DNA of 64,000 nucleotides from Chondrocystis sp. NIES-4102 (GTDB lineage: Bacteria > Cyanobacteriota > Cyanobacteriia > Cyanobacteriales > Xenococcaceae). This document shows, one piece after another, positions 35,879 to 44,648 of this stretch; within the stretch, counting starts at the first letter, position 1, and every line of letters begins with the position of its first letter. The position numbers and the translations under genes were made by a program. The stretch is taken from contig AP018283.1 of NCBI GenBank assembly GCA_002368355.1, forward strand, positions 59,155 to 123,154. Reading direction: 5' to 3'. The notes under the pieces are model-generated. The model did no database searches and was not told the DNA's origin. It saw nothing but the letters and a program-made list of their open reading frames with translations.

Positions 35879-38149
35879 TTAAATAATTAAATTAAGGGCT
35901 GCCCATACTTTTGGATGAGAAAACTGTGATATATAATCTAACTGGGCTTTTCGTAGCGCATTAGCTTTGTCCATTTTTTTTACCCTCCAATAATAATAAA
36001 ATTTTTCAATTATCTCCTTTTGCTTTTCATCTTCAACTAACCAAAAACTACCTAAAGTAGATGAGATACCATGTTTAGCAGCTATACCTGCAAGACCGAG
36101 TAAAGCTCTTTCGTTACCTTTAGATGTTTCGCAAGCACTTAAAACTAAAAGGTCAATGCCATTATTTATATTATTACTTAATATATCACTAAACTGTAAT
36201 ATATTTATTTTTCGATCATAAAAAAGAATAAAAGATTTTTTGGGATCGTTGGAGAAACTTCCATGTGTAGCTAAATGCACCACTGAATAATTATTATCTG
36301 ATAATAGTTCTTGTTTAAATTTATTAACAGTAAATTCCTCGTTTAAATATTTTTTACCTTCATTTTTCAATAAACTATAAATAGCTTCAATTTCACTATT
36401 AACCCCAGGTAAATCAGACCATCCCTCTATTTTTGGTTGGCTTAAACCAAAAATCAGTATTTTACTTGTTTCCAGTTTTTTAGATACATTAAAATTAAAT
36501 CCTAAAGAAGAGGCGATAGCCCATCTCTCAACTAAATATTTTTCTCCATCAAAAAGAGTTGCCATTGGAAGATTACGTAAAATTCCGTCATGTACAAAAA
36601 CTAAAGTCTTAATATTAGCATCTATATCTGTTTCAAAAGGTAAAATTAATAAATTATAAATTTCAAAACTCTGTGCTTGAAATTCCCAGTTAAATCCTGT
36701 ATTTAAATTTGCTTGCCAATTTAATAATAAATTATCTAAAGCGGTTTTATCAATTGGTAATTTATGAACTTTAAATTTAGTTAATGTTTTAAGTATCAAA
36801 TATATTTCATTATCTAAAATTATTGAATAAAATACTGCTTGATCTTTTTGAATATAGCTTCCTTTTGACTTTAATAATTCAAAGCATTCATCGCCAAAAA
36901 AGTTTTGTAACTCGCTATATTTAAGATTATTATATATACTTATAATTTTATTAACGTCTTCATCCGTTACTTTCTTTTTTTTTATGATTAGTTTAATCAC
37001 TTCTTCATAAATTGGTCTAACTTTTAACTTAAAATCTACTGATAATTGATAGTCACCTGAATATTTTATTTTATTTATTTGATTTAATGTAGAAATAGCA
37101 TTTTCATAAGCTATTAAACTAAATTCAAAATTATTTTGTTTATGATATATTTGCGCTGATAGCCAATAAGCTTTATATAAACTATCATATATAAAACTAT
37201 TTTGAGATACTAATTGAGTTTGATGGGCATATTTTAAAGCTGTATCCAAATCTCCTATATTATTATAATAACTAGCCAATTCTAGTTTAGAATATGCTAA
37301 TATTGAATAGTCCTTCATTGATTCAGCTATCTTTTCTGCTTTTATTAATAATAATAAACTATTATCTGTATCTACTTTACTCCAGTTAATAAGTATATAT
37401 ACTAACTGTTTAGAATGATTTAACTTATTTAAAATATTTGTTATATCTTTAATTTGATTATGTGGCAAATTATTAGTATGCTTGATCAAATTAATATCTG
37501 ATAATTTGTACCAATTTATATAAGCATAAGATATTGATAATAAATCATTCTGTGTATTTTGGATTTCATTATCATTATTACGTAGATTTTTAGCTATATC
37601 TAATGCATTTTTTGAACTATGTTTAGCTTGCTTCTCTAATTTTTTTATTTGCTGTAGTTTTCTTCTTTTTTCTTCTTCATTAATATTTGTATAATTATTA
37701 GCATACATATTTTGAAAATTGACTTTTTCTATCTCTATTAATTTAAGTAAAGTATGTGTTAAATTATTAAAACATGATAAGGATAAATTATACGAATCAA
37801 TACTTTTCTGATAATAAGATAATGCTACATAATATTTTTGCAAACCGTGATAACTTTTACCTAAGTTTTCAAAAATTTTAGATTTTATATATTCATCCTT
37901 TAAATAAGAAAAATTATTTTTTCTTAATTGGTTTATTGCTAAATCATATTTTGAACTAGCAATTAATTTGTCAGAAACATTAAGAGTATTTTGTGCTAAT
38001 TTTAAATATTGGTCACTGATATCATCTACATGATTTGTATGATCATATGATGATTTTGGTTTTTGTTCACTTTGACACAATGCTTTCTGTTGCAAAATGA
38101 ACAATCTTAATATAATATTAACTATGATTATTAAGGACTTAATTTTCAT
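35879..38149 (-). CDS. TPR-CHAT domain protein (caspase-like peptidase fold)
   Basis: This 756-aa protein has a signal peptide or anchor (1-26, ending ALCQ), TPR-like helical repeats (about 45-430, for example KSYHGLQKYYVALSYYQKSI) and a C-terminal CHAT domain (about 470-756). The caspase-like dyad is visible: His in VVHLATHGSF near residue 626 and Cys in LVLSACETSKG near 673. LFGLSQP and LPGVNSEIEAIYSLL are standard CHAT landmarks. Many cyanobacterial CHAT proteins sit beside two-partner-secretion genes. Here the start overlaps the TpsB gene by 11 bp. It could process or regulate secreted proteins, but the substrate is unknown. Confidence 0.88.
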   Translation of the reverse strand: MKIKSLIIIVNIILRLFILQQKALCQSEQKPKSSYDHTNHVDDISDQYLKLAQNTLNVSDKLIASSKYDLAINQLRKNNFSYLKDEYIKSKIFENLGKSYHGLQKYYVALSYYQKSIDSYNLSLSCFNNLTHTLLKLIEIEKVNFQNMYANNYTNINEEEKRRKLQQIKKLEKQAKHSSKNALDIAKNLRNNDNEIQNTQNDLLSISYAYINWYKLSDINLIKHTNNLPHNQIKDITNILNKLNHSKQLVYILINWSKVDTDNSLLLLIKAEKIAESMKDYSILAYSKLELASYYNNIGDLDTALKYAHQTQLVSQNSFIYDSLYKAYWLSAQIYHKQNNFEFSLIAYENAISTLNQINKIKYSGDYQLSVDFKLKVRPIYEEVIKLIIKKKKVTDEDVNKIISIYNNLKYSELQNFFGDECFELLKSKGSYIQKDQAVFYSIILDNEIYLILKTLTKFKVHKLPIDKTALDNLLLNWQANLNTGFNWEFQAQSFEIYNLLILPFETDIDANIKTLVFVHDGILRNLPMATLFDGEKYLVERWAIASSLGFNFNVSKKLETSKILIFGLSQPKIEGWSDLPGVNSEIEAIYSLLKNEGKKYLNEEFTVNKFKQELLSDNNYSVVHLATHGSFSNDPKKSFILFYDRKINILQFSDILSNNINNGIDLLVLSACETSKGNERALLGLAGIAAKHGISSTLGSFWLVEDEKQKEIIEKFYYYWRVKKMDKANALRKAQLDYISQFSHPKVWAALNLII

Positions 38150-39758
38150 TTTTACTGGATACTAAAAGTAGTATATTTATATTTTGATTATTGTTGTCTG
38201 GTGCTTCACTCTTATTATTTATTAAAGGTATTCCATAATCTGCTCTTAAGTATAAAAAGTTTTTTAAAGTATATTCTATCCCTATACCAGTAGATAAAAT
38301 ATCACTATATTGCTTTTCATTTAAATTATTGTTCCATACAGTACCACCTTCAAGAAAACCAATTAGTTCTAAATGGTGATTATCTTGACTAAAAATAGAA
38401 AATTTTATTTCATTAGAAACAGTAATTCCATTGTCTCCAGCAAATAAATTTTTATTATATCCTCTAACACTATCTTGACCACCTATCGTAAATTGTTTAC
38501 TTGGAAGTAATTGGTCTGGAGTTAATTGCAATTTAATACTATTAACTAACAAAAATTGATTATTAAACTTATGAATATTTTCTGCTGTCAATTCCCAAGT
38601 TAAATATATTCCGTCTCTTTTTTCTTTTGTAATAGTAGGATTAAAAATATTTAAACCTCCACTAATTACCGAATTTAAATTTAAAAGATTATTACCACTT
38701 TTGCTAATTAACTGTTGTTGCAAAAATATTTCTGATATTTTATTTTTACCGTCTTCAACTCCTTCCACAAAAGAAAATGACAAATCTTTTAATACAAAAC
38801 TTTCACTATCTAATAAATTTAACCCAATTTTGAAATTTAGTTGATTATTGCCATCTAATATAGGTTGTTCTATAGAAAAGCTATAAGAATTAAAATTACT
38901 TTGAATATTTAAATCTTTTAATTCTTCATTTACTAATTTACTATTAGCATGAGTATAACCAAATTGGAAATTAGTATTTTCATTATTTATAGGAAAAGAA
39001 TATAAAGCAGTATATTGAGCTAATCCAGCAGTTTTTGTAATGTTGAAGGAAAGTAAGTCACTATAACCCAAAAGATGATAGTTTAGATGTAAATTAACTC
39101 CTTCTGAACCAATATTTTTAGCATAGGAATTAGATAGTGCTAAATTACTTGTAAATCTAGGATTTTCAATAATATTTAAATACAAATTAACGCTAGCTAT
39201 CCGTGGTTGAGCAATGTCCACATTTATTTTATTTATTACACTATTGCGACTAAGCTTTAACAAAGTAGTTTTTAATTCATTAATATTAAAAATGTCCCCA
39301 GAGATAGGTAGATGATTTCTTAAATATTTTTCACTAATAAATAATTTCTTGTTAAATTGTATTTTATTTATTTTTCCTTCCACCACTCTAATTACTAATT
39401 TACCATCATTTTTAAAGTGCTGAGGTGGTATAAAAGCTCCAGAGGAAATATATCCTTGATTTATATAAAAATTGCTAATTTCTGTTCTTATTTTTAACAG
39501 TGTTTCTAAAGATATTTGTTTATTTAAATACTTTTTACCTATTAATTGTTTTAGTTGTGTATCGCTGTATACAGTATTACCAATAATTTCTACGTCTCTA
39601 ATTTTAAATAGTAACTCTTCTTTTTTAGATTTTTCAAAACTCATTAATGACTTGCTATTGTGAGTTTGCGATTGAGCATAAGCCATATTTGTAGTAGTAA
39701 TTAAATTAAATAATATATTAGTTATTAAAACTACAAATATTTTTAAAGTTTTTGACAT
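38139..39758 (-). CDS. ShlB/FhaC/HecB-type two-partner-secretion transporter (TpsB)
   Basis: The 539-aa product starts at ATG 39758 (MSKTLKIFVV), giving a signal peptide that ends MAYAQ; the frame is open further to 39785. A POTRA region (about 50-190) contains IRDVEIIGNTVYSDTQLKQL and LVIRVVEGKINKIQF. A beta-barrel follows, with ESFVL, GGQDSVRGYNKNLFAGDNG (the conserved VRGY motif) and a C-terminal strand ending LLLVSSKNEN. Such outer-membrane proteins export large TpsA exoproteins. The window's only TpsA is at 52715, 13 kb away and on the other strand. It leads an operon with the CHAT protein and the PstS-like protein. Confidence 0.9.
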   Translation of the reverse strand: MSKTLKIFVVLITNILFNLITTTNMAYAQSQTHNSKSLMSFEKSKKEELLFKIRDVEIIGNTVYSDTQLKQLIGKKYLNKQISLETLLKIRTEISNFYINQGYISSGAFIPPQHFKNDGKLVIRVVEGKINKIQFNKKLFISEKYLRNHLPISGDIFNINELKTTLLKLSRNSVINKINVDIAQPRIASVNLYLNIIENPRFTSNLALSNSYAKNIGSEGVNLHLNYHLLGYSDLLSFNITKTAGLAQYTALYSFPINNENTNFQFGYTHANSKLVNEELKDLNIQSNFNSYSFSIEQPILDGNNQLNFKIGLNLLDSESFVLKDLSFSFVEGVEDGKNKISEIFLQQQLISKSGNNLLNLNSVISGGLNIFNPTITKEKRDGIYLTWELTAENIHKFNNQFLLVNSIKLQLTPDQLLPSKQFTIGGQDSVRGYNKNLFAGDNGITVSNEIKFSIFSQDNHHLELIGFLEGGTVWNNNLNEKQYSDILSTGIGIEYTLKNFLYLRADYGIPLINNKSEAPDNNNQNINILLLVSSKNEN

Positions 39759-39785
39759 ATAATAAATTAAACTACATAAACTCAA

Positions 39786-40139
39786 AATAAATATTTAATA
39801 TTGTAGAACAAATGCACTATGCAAATATTTTTTGAAAATTTTGTACAAATGTTTTCATTTTGAAATTTAGCAATTACATTATGCGTATATATTGTAATCG
39901 CTAAACTAAGAGTTAATTATTTGAGAATATCATAATGTTTTGCATATGTTAATAGCAATTATTAAATACTTATTTTGATTTGGTATTTGATATTTGCCAA
40001 AAAATCTATTATCGGCATTTAATAGATATTTACTATTTAATTTGCATAGTTAAATAAGTAGCATAATTTATGTATATTATTAAACTATTTAAATAGATAA
40101 AATATCAATATAATTTTTTTAATACAAATATAATTTATA
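39786..40139. other. Divergent promoter region between tpsB and the receiver gene
   Basis: The 350-bp AT-rich gap lies between the divergently read TpsB and receiver/heme-domain genes. No frame or strong repeat is seen. Shared regulation of the two operons is possible from this layout. Confidence 0.35.
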
Positions 40140-41327
40140 ATGACAAAAACAAGTGAGAGTATTAAAGTTTTAATCGTCGATGACTTATTGATGATTTGTG
40201 AAAATTTAAAAGATCTTTTTTCTAAATCTAATAGACAAAATATAAAAGTGGTAGGCTTTGCTCATAATGGTAGAAGCGCAATATTAGAAACTATTAAAAA
40301 TGAGCCAGATATAGTTATAATAGACATATTAATGCCTATTATGGGTGGAATAGAAGCAATTCAAGAAATAACTGAAAGATTTCCTAATATAAAAACAATA
40401 GCTTTTAGTACATTTAATGATGAATCTTTAATAAAAAGTGCTATTCTGGCTGGGGCAAAAGGATATATCTTAAAAGATAGTAAAATAAATGAATTAGAAG
40501 TTGCAATCGAAGCGGTTTACAATAATTCCTTTTATTTAAATGCAAATGTCTCACCCTCTATACTAGCTGAAAGCCCTATAATTTATAAAAATCAGAAAGA
40601 TACAACACAAGTATCTAAATCTTATCAAACAGATAATAATCATAAACAATTTTCTGTAATAGAGAAAGGAAAAATTACTTCAGCTTCTAATTCTAAATCT
40701 ATGCAGAAAAATAATAAAGATAAACCATTATTTGCATATGGTGATTGGCTTTTCTTGATATTATTTATTGGAATTTTGTCTCAAACTGATGGTATGGGTC
40801 ATGATCTTGGTCATGCAGGGTTGTTTTTATTGATAGCTGCCTTAATTGCACGTCCTATTCGCTTTTTTTGGGATTTTCCTTTGAAAAATAGAAGAACTAT
40901 AGGTATTTTCGCTTTTGCTGCTACTTCAGGTCATGTAATTTATGCGACAAATAATGTTTTAACCAAACATTTAACACCCAATGATATGACTACAATGAGT
41001 TTATTGGGATTAATAGCTGGAATTATATCCATATTAATGATGACTCCTGCTGCTATTACCAGTTTTAGATATTGGCAAGAAAAATTAGGTGGAAAAAAAT
41101 GGAAACAAATTCATTTATTAAGTGTTCCTGCCTTAATATTTGCAGTCATACATACTATTTTACTTGGGCCTCACTATATGCAAGATTTGCAGTTAGAATT
41201 ATTGAATCATTTACGTATTGTACTTATTACATTAGCAGGTTCAATAACGTTGTTAATGAGGAAAAAGATGTTTTGGTCTGTAATAGGTTTAAATAAACTG
41301 CGTAAGAATAAAAATGAAAATACATAA
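40140..41327 (+). CDS. Response-regulator receiver fused to a ferric-reductase-like heme membrane domain
   Basis: This 395-aa protein is an unusual fusion. Residues 8-130 are a complete NarL-type receiver: Asp14/Asp15 (LIVDDL), phosphoacceptor Asp62 (IIDILMPIMGG), Ser90/Thr91 and Lys112 (GYILKDS). A linker (about 140-195) leads to six hydrophobic segments (about 202-375) that resemble the ferric-reductase-like/MsrQ family. Candidate heme-ligand His265 (TSGHVIYA), His325 (WKQIHLL) and His338 (AVIHTILL) stand in the usual helices. There is no flavin or NAD domain and no DNA-binding output. The receiver may therefore control electron flow across the membrane, or the heme domain may act as a redox sensor. 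The next gene overlaps by 14 bp and codes for a NitT/TauA-like binding protein. Confidence 0.8.
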   Translation: MTKTSESIKVLIVDDLLMICENLKDLFSKSNRQNIKVVGFAHNGRSAILETIKNEPDIVIIDILMPIMGGIEAIQEITERFPNIKTIAFSTFNDESLIKSAILAGAKGYILKDSKINELEVAIEAVYNNSFYLNANVSPSILAESPIIYKNQKDTTQVSKSYQTDNNHKQFSVIEKGKITSASNSKSMQKNNKDKPLFAYGDWLFLILFIGILSQTDGMGHDLGHAGLFLLIAALIARPIRFFWDFPLKNRRTIGIFAFAATSGHVIYATNNVLTKHLTPNDMTTMSLLGLIAGIISILMMTPAAITSFRYWQEKLGGKKWKQIHLLSVPALIFAVIHTILLGPHYMQDLQLELLNHLRIVLITLAGSITLLMRKKMFWSVIGLNKLRKNKNENT

Positions 41328-42363
41328 ATTATCACTATCCAAAAAAATTTGGTTAATATTTGTAGTATTAAGTCTAGCGTTAATATTACTTATAAATTGG
41401 CAAAGAATTACTTTCTGGCAGCAAAACTCTTTACAAAAAAATATTAGTATAGAAAAACAACAACCTATTATTTTGGGATATAGTAATTGGGCTGGATGGT
41501 GGCTATGGGCTATAGCAGAAGAAGAAAACTTATTTGAAAAGCATGGTATAGATGTAGAGTTAAGGTGGTACGATAACTATACTGAATCACTCAATGATTT
41601 AGCAGCAGGGATAATTGATGCTAATTCTCAAGCGTTAAACGATACCATATATTATCTTAATAAATCTGTAAAAGGAGAAGTAGTGGTTTTAGTTAATGAT
41701 AATTCAGCAGGCAATGATAAGATTATCGCTGTGAACATAGAAAATGTTAAACAATTGAAAAATCAGAAGGTAGCAGTAGAGGCTGGTGTAGTGGGAGATT
41801 TTTTATTGAGTTTGGCATTGGAAAAGGTAGGATTATCTCGTAAAACTGATATCAAAATTTTAGATATTGAGACTGGTGCTGCTGTAGAAGCTTTTAAATC
41901 TAAACAAGTAAATGTAGTTAGCACTTTTGCTCCCTTTTGGCTGAAAGCTTTAGAAAGACCTGGAGCGAATGAAATTATTTCTTCTGCTGATTTCCCTGGT
42001 GCGATCGCTGATGTACTTGTAGTTACAGAAGAGTTTAATAACATACATCCAGATAAGGTACAAGCTTTGGTAAATACTTGGTTTGATATTTTAGAATTTA
42101 TTAAAGCACATCCGCAAAAAGCAGACGAGATTATGTCTAAGGTTGCACAAGTTAGTCTTGAGCAAATGACTTTATTTAAATCTGGAACTAAAATCTTTAC
42201 TTTAAAAGATAACATAATAGCTTTTAGTGAAGGAAAGGATATAAAACATTTATCATATGCAGCTAAAAAAATTATCAATCTTTTAAAAGAAAATTTTGAT
42301 TACAATAAGATTATTAACTCAAATTTTACAGAGTTATTTGATTCTAAGTATATTTTAAAATAG
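41314..42363 (+). CDS. NitT/TauA-type ABC substrate-binding protein, membrane-anchored
   Basis: This 349-aa protein has one N-terminal hydrophobic anchor (about 10-26) and a periplasmic binding domain of the NitT/TauA/SsuA group. Visible landmarks are GYSNWAGWWLWAIAEEENLF with KHGIDVEL, DLAAGIIDANSQALNDT, VAVEAGVVGDFLLSLAL and STFAPFWLKALERPG. These proteins bind nitrate, sulfonates, thiamine precursors or similar small molecules. No ATPase or permease is near, and the gene overlaps the receiver-heme-domain gene by 14 bp. It may therefore act as a ligand sensor for that protein rather than in uptake. Ligand unknown. Confidence 0.82.
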   Translation: MKIHKLSLSKKIWLIFVVLSLALILLINWQRITFWQQNSLQKNISIEKQQPIILGYSNWAGWWLWAIAEEENLFEKHGIDVELRWYDNYTESLNDLAAGIIDANSQALNDTIYYLNKSVKGEVVVLVNDNSAGNDKIIAVNIENVKQLKNQKVAVEAGVVGDFLLSLALEKVGLSRKTDIKILDIETGAAVEAFKSKQVNVVSTFAPFWLKALERPGANEIISSADFPGAIADVLVVTEEFNNIHPDKVQALVNTWFDILEFIKAHPQKADEIMSKVAQVSLEQMTLFKSGTKIFTLKDNIIAFSEGKDIKHLSYAAKKIINLLKENFDYNKIINSNFTELFDSKYILK

Positions 42364-42830
42364 CAATGTGCAGATTAAGTGCATGGAGCAACATAATCAA
42401 TACAATATATACCCTTAGCTAAATGTATGTAAAATTCTTTACACTTGATATATATAGGCTTTAACAATTCAAAATCTGCGCTTATCACTAAACTTCGCCA
42501 CACTGTAAGCCCAGATTATATGTACTAACTGAGTTTTATAAGATGTAAAAGTTAAGTTTTTTTCGTATATTCATCGGAATTATTACATTTAATAGTGATT
42601 TAGACATATTTTCACTATCGAAAAATAGTGGTTTATATAATAAGATATAATATCTATACTTTATAATTCTTAACAATATTTATCGTGACATTACGTATAT
42701 TTAAAATGGCGAAATTTCAAATAGCTGCAATAAAATTCAGTAATTGTTTTATTGTTAGCTACATTAGAATTAAATCGATAACTGTAATCAAGATAAAATA
42801 GTTGTGTAAAAAAGCAAAGTAAATAAAAAC
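42364..42830. other. Non-coding AT-rich gap
   Basis: About 470 bp with no gene-like frame. A short inverted repeat CACTAT-cgaaaa-ATAGTG stands near 42612-42629. Nothing else stands out. Confidence 0.3.
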
Positions 42831-43436
42831 ATGGGCAAAGCAGCAAAACTCAGAAAGTTAAGAAAAAACATGAAACAAATATGCGCTCCATTAATTGACT
42901 GCTTCCCAGTCACTAATACTTTGCACCTTCATGAACAAATCTGTGACGCGACCCCCTCCTTAACCAGCCAGGGGTGGAACGGCGCACAGCGTGTAGGTTT
43001 AACTGCGATGTCACATTGTAATAAGGGCTGCGTGAAATCAAGTATACAACCTGATTTACGCCCACTTGAATTGAATTCAAGCTACGGAACGCTTTCTACG
43101 GGTGAAGATTATCGGAAATTAAAAACTGCTTTAAGTTCTATTAACTTAAAAAATTGGTTAATCCATCAATGGAAATATATGCTTAACATTTATTTGTTTG
43201 AAAGTGAAACCGAATTGATAAAATTAGCTCATACTTTGACACAAACACTTTATCAAATGTTACTTAAGTCTTCATCTGAAGATGCCTTAGTTAAATATAA
43301 AAACTCTTCAGCTTTATTAATAGTTGTAGGAGTGAATACCCATAATTGGACTGTTTGGACTTCTGTTTATGATTCCAGTTTAAAGTTTGAAATTCATACT
43401 AAAGATGAAGATGATTATTTTTTATTTTGTGATTAA
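42831..43436 (+). CDS. Hypothetical protein with palindromic repeats inserted near its N-terminus
   Basis: I do not recognise this 201-aa protein. It starts with a basic MGKAAKLRKLRKNMK. Residues about 38-85 are coded by GC-rich palindromic repeats: one at 42943-42987 (DATPSLTSQG), a second inverted repeat GGGCTGCGTGAAATCA...TGATTTACGCCC at 43025-43063, and a third small palindrome at 43064-43083. The C-terminal 110 residues look like an ordinary small domain (NLKNWLIHQWKYMLNIYLF, then LLIVVGVNTHNWTVW). So a roughly 150-aa protein seems to have absorbed about 50 extra residues. Function unknown. Confidence 0.5.
   Translation: MGKAAKLRKLRKNMKQICAPLIDCFPVTNTLHLHEQICDATPSLTSQGWNGAQRVGLTAMSHCNKGCVKSSIQPDLRPLELNSSYGTLSTGEDYRKLKTALSSINLKNWLIHQWKYMLNIYLFESETELIKLAHTLTQTLYQMLLKSSSEDALVKYKNSSALLIVVGVNTHNWTVWTSVYDSSLKFEIHTKDEDDYFLFCD
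42943..42987. repeat. Palindromic mini-element read in frame
   Basis: This 45-bp inverted repeat begins GTGACGCGACCCC and ends AGGGGTGGAACGGCGCAC. It matches the outer arms of the element at 21881-21922 and encodes a similar peptide (DATPSLTSQG against DATPGLSTQG). Its length is a multiple of three. Confidence 0.65.
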
Positions 43437-43661
43437 AAATACTAGAAAAACAATAGTATATTCGTTCCAGTTAATTTCCATAGGATTAAATAATTAAATC
43501 TAATGTAGTTCCTGGAGGAGCATAGATTCTTCTTTTCTAGATAGTGGCAAAATATTGCTCAATAGTAAACAAAGGACGAAAGTAGCTGAAAAATCCATCG
43601 TTCAACCTCTTATTATCTACCAGGCTGATATCTGGCAAAACATTCTTTCCTCTGTTGATAT

Positions 43662-43868
43662 ATGAGTAATTTCATTTGCGATAAGTTATTTACCCTCTTC
43701 GATCCCATTTTTCAGGAAGCAATTGATGAAGCCATTGAACAACATCGTTTAAATGGAATTGCGATCGCTCAAATAGATGAACATGGTAATGTCATTGAAA
43801 TTAGACCCGAAGATATTATACCCCTTGATTTAAAGCTTTGGCAACGACAAAACCAACAAGATTTATAG
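43662..43868 (+). CDS. Small conserved cyanobacterial-type hypothetical protein (68 aa)
   Basis: The protein MSNFICDKLFTLFDPIFQEA... is acidic and soluble. Its pattern (IFQEAIDEAIEQHRLNG, then IAIAQIDEHGNVIEIRPED) resembles small cyanobacterial proteins often found beside toxin or HEPN-like genes, but I cannot name a family. A HIP1 octamer at about 43761 sits inside it. No partner gene is seen next to it; the preceding 220 bp look like decayed coding sequence. Confidence 0.5.
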   Translation: MSNFICDKLFTLFDPIFQEAIDEAIEQHRLNGIAIAQIDEHGNVIEIRPEDIIPLDLKLWQRQNQQDL

Positions 43869-43955
43869 AAGTAATTGATAGTTTAGGTAATAATGATTCC
43901 CATTTTTAAAGCGAAAAGTTATACATTTTATTCCATCATAAGAATAATCAATATT

Positions 43956-44432
43956 TTATATTAAAGTTATTTCTCCTGTATCAATATTAATATATATGCT
44001 ACGGTTTAATAGCATCATTTTTGCTTTATTGCTTTTAACAGCATTCACGCTTGGAAGTGATTGAGTTTGATAGCCTTTTTTAATTAAATTAAAATAAATA
44101 TTACGATTTAATTTAGCTTTATCTAATAAATCTAATATGGTATAATTAAAAACATTTCCAGACTTATCAATACGGGTGACAACTAAATTTTGACCATTAT
44201 TCTTAAGTTTTATTATAATTAGATTACCACTATCACTCACAAAATATTTATTATTATCAAGAAAGTTCTTTTTTAGATGTTCTTTCTTTTCAAACATTTC
44301 ATCATATGTTGACTTTCTTGGGTAAATAAAGGGAATTTGTTGTATTTCATGAAGTTTTAGATTTTGTCCATTTTCGGTATTTTCCATTTGCATGGTTACA
44401 AACATTGTATTTTTCACAAAATCTCCAGACAT
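43956..44432 (-). CDS. Hypothetical protein downstream of the kinase, 5' part shifted at a TA repeat
   Basis: The literal frame from ATG 44432 gives 158 residues with no recognised domain. The frame is open upstream to about 44546 with sensible codons (EIDEEKTYRSAYNQVFEISQ). Before it, in another frame, lies a membrane helix (KFISEFFIWYIIAIIFSIII) starting just after the kinase stop. The two frames meet at a (TA)6 run, 44532-44543. One TA unit fewer would fuse them into a membrane-anchored protein of about 230 aa. Its start is unclear because no ATG lies in that frame. It follows the Ser/Thr kinase on the same strand and may be its substrate or partner. Confidence 0.5.
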   Translation of the reverse strand: MSGDFVKNTMFVTMQMENTENGQNLKLHEIQQIPFIYPRKSTYDEMFEKKEHLKKNFLDNNKYFVSDSGNLIIIKLKNNGQNLVVTRIDKSGNVFNYTILDLLDKAKLNRNIYFNLIKKGYQTQSLPSVNAVKSNKAKMMLLNRSIYINIDTGEITLI

Positions 44433-44531
44433 ATTAATTAATAAACAATATTTTAAATTAGGCGAACATTGTTGAGATATTTCAAAAACTTGATTATAAG
44501 CACTTCTATAGGTTTTTTCTTCATCAATTTC

Positions 44532-44543
44532 TATATATATATA
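44532..44543. repeat. (TA)6 dinucleotide repeat at a frame junction
   Basis: Six TA units lie exactly where the membrane-helix frame and the body frame of the neighbouring gene part company. Loss of one unit, or gain of two, restores a single frame. Confidence 0.6.
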
Positions 44544-44648
44544 ATAATGCTAAATATTATTGCTATAATATACCAGATGAAAAATTCAGATATAAACTTT
44601 TTGTTAAAAACATTATTATTTCTCTCTACCTGTTGATATTTAATAATA

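Noticed and set aside
41763..42278. Long minus-strand frame of 171 codons
   Set aside because: It is the antisense shadow of the NitT/TauA-like binding protein, whose motifs are on the plus strand.
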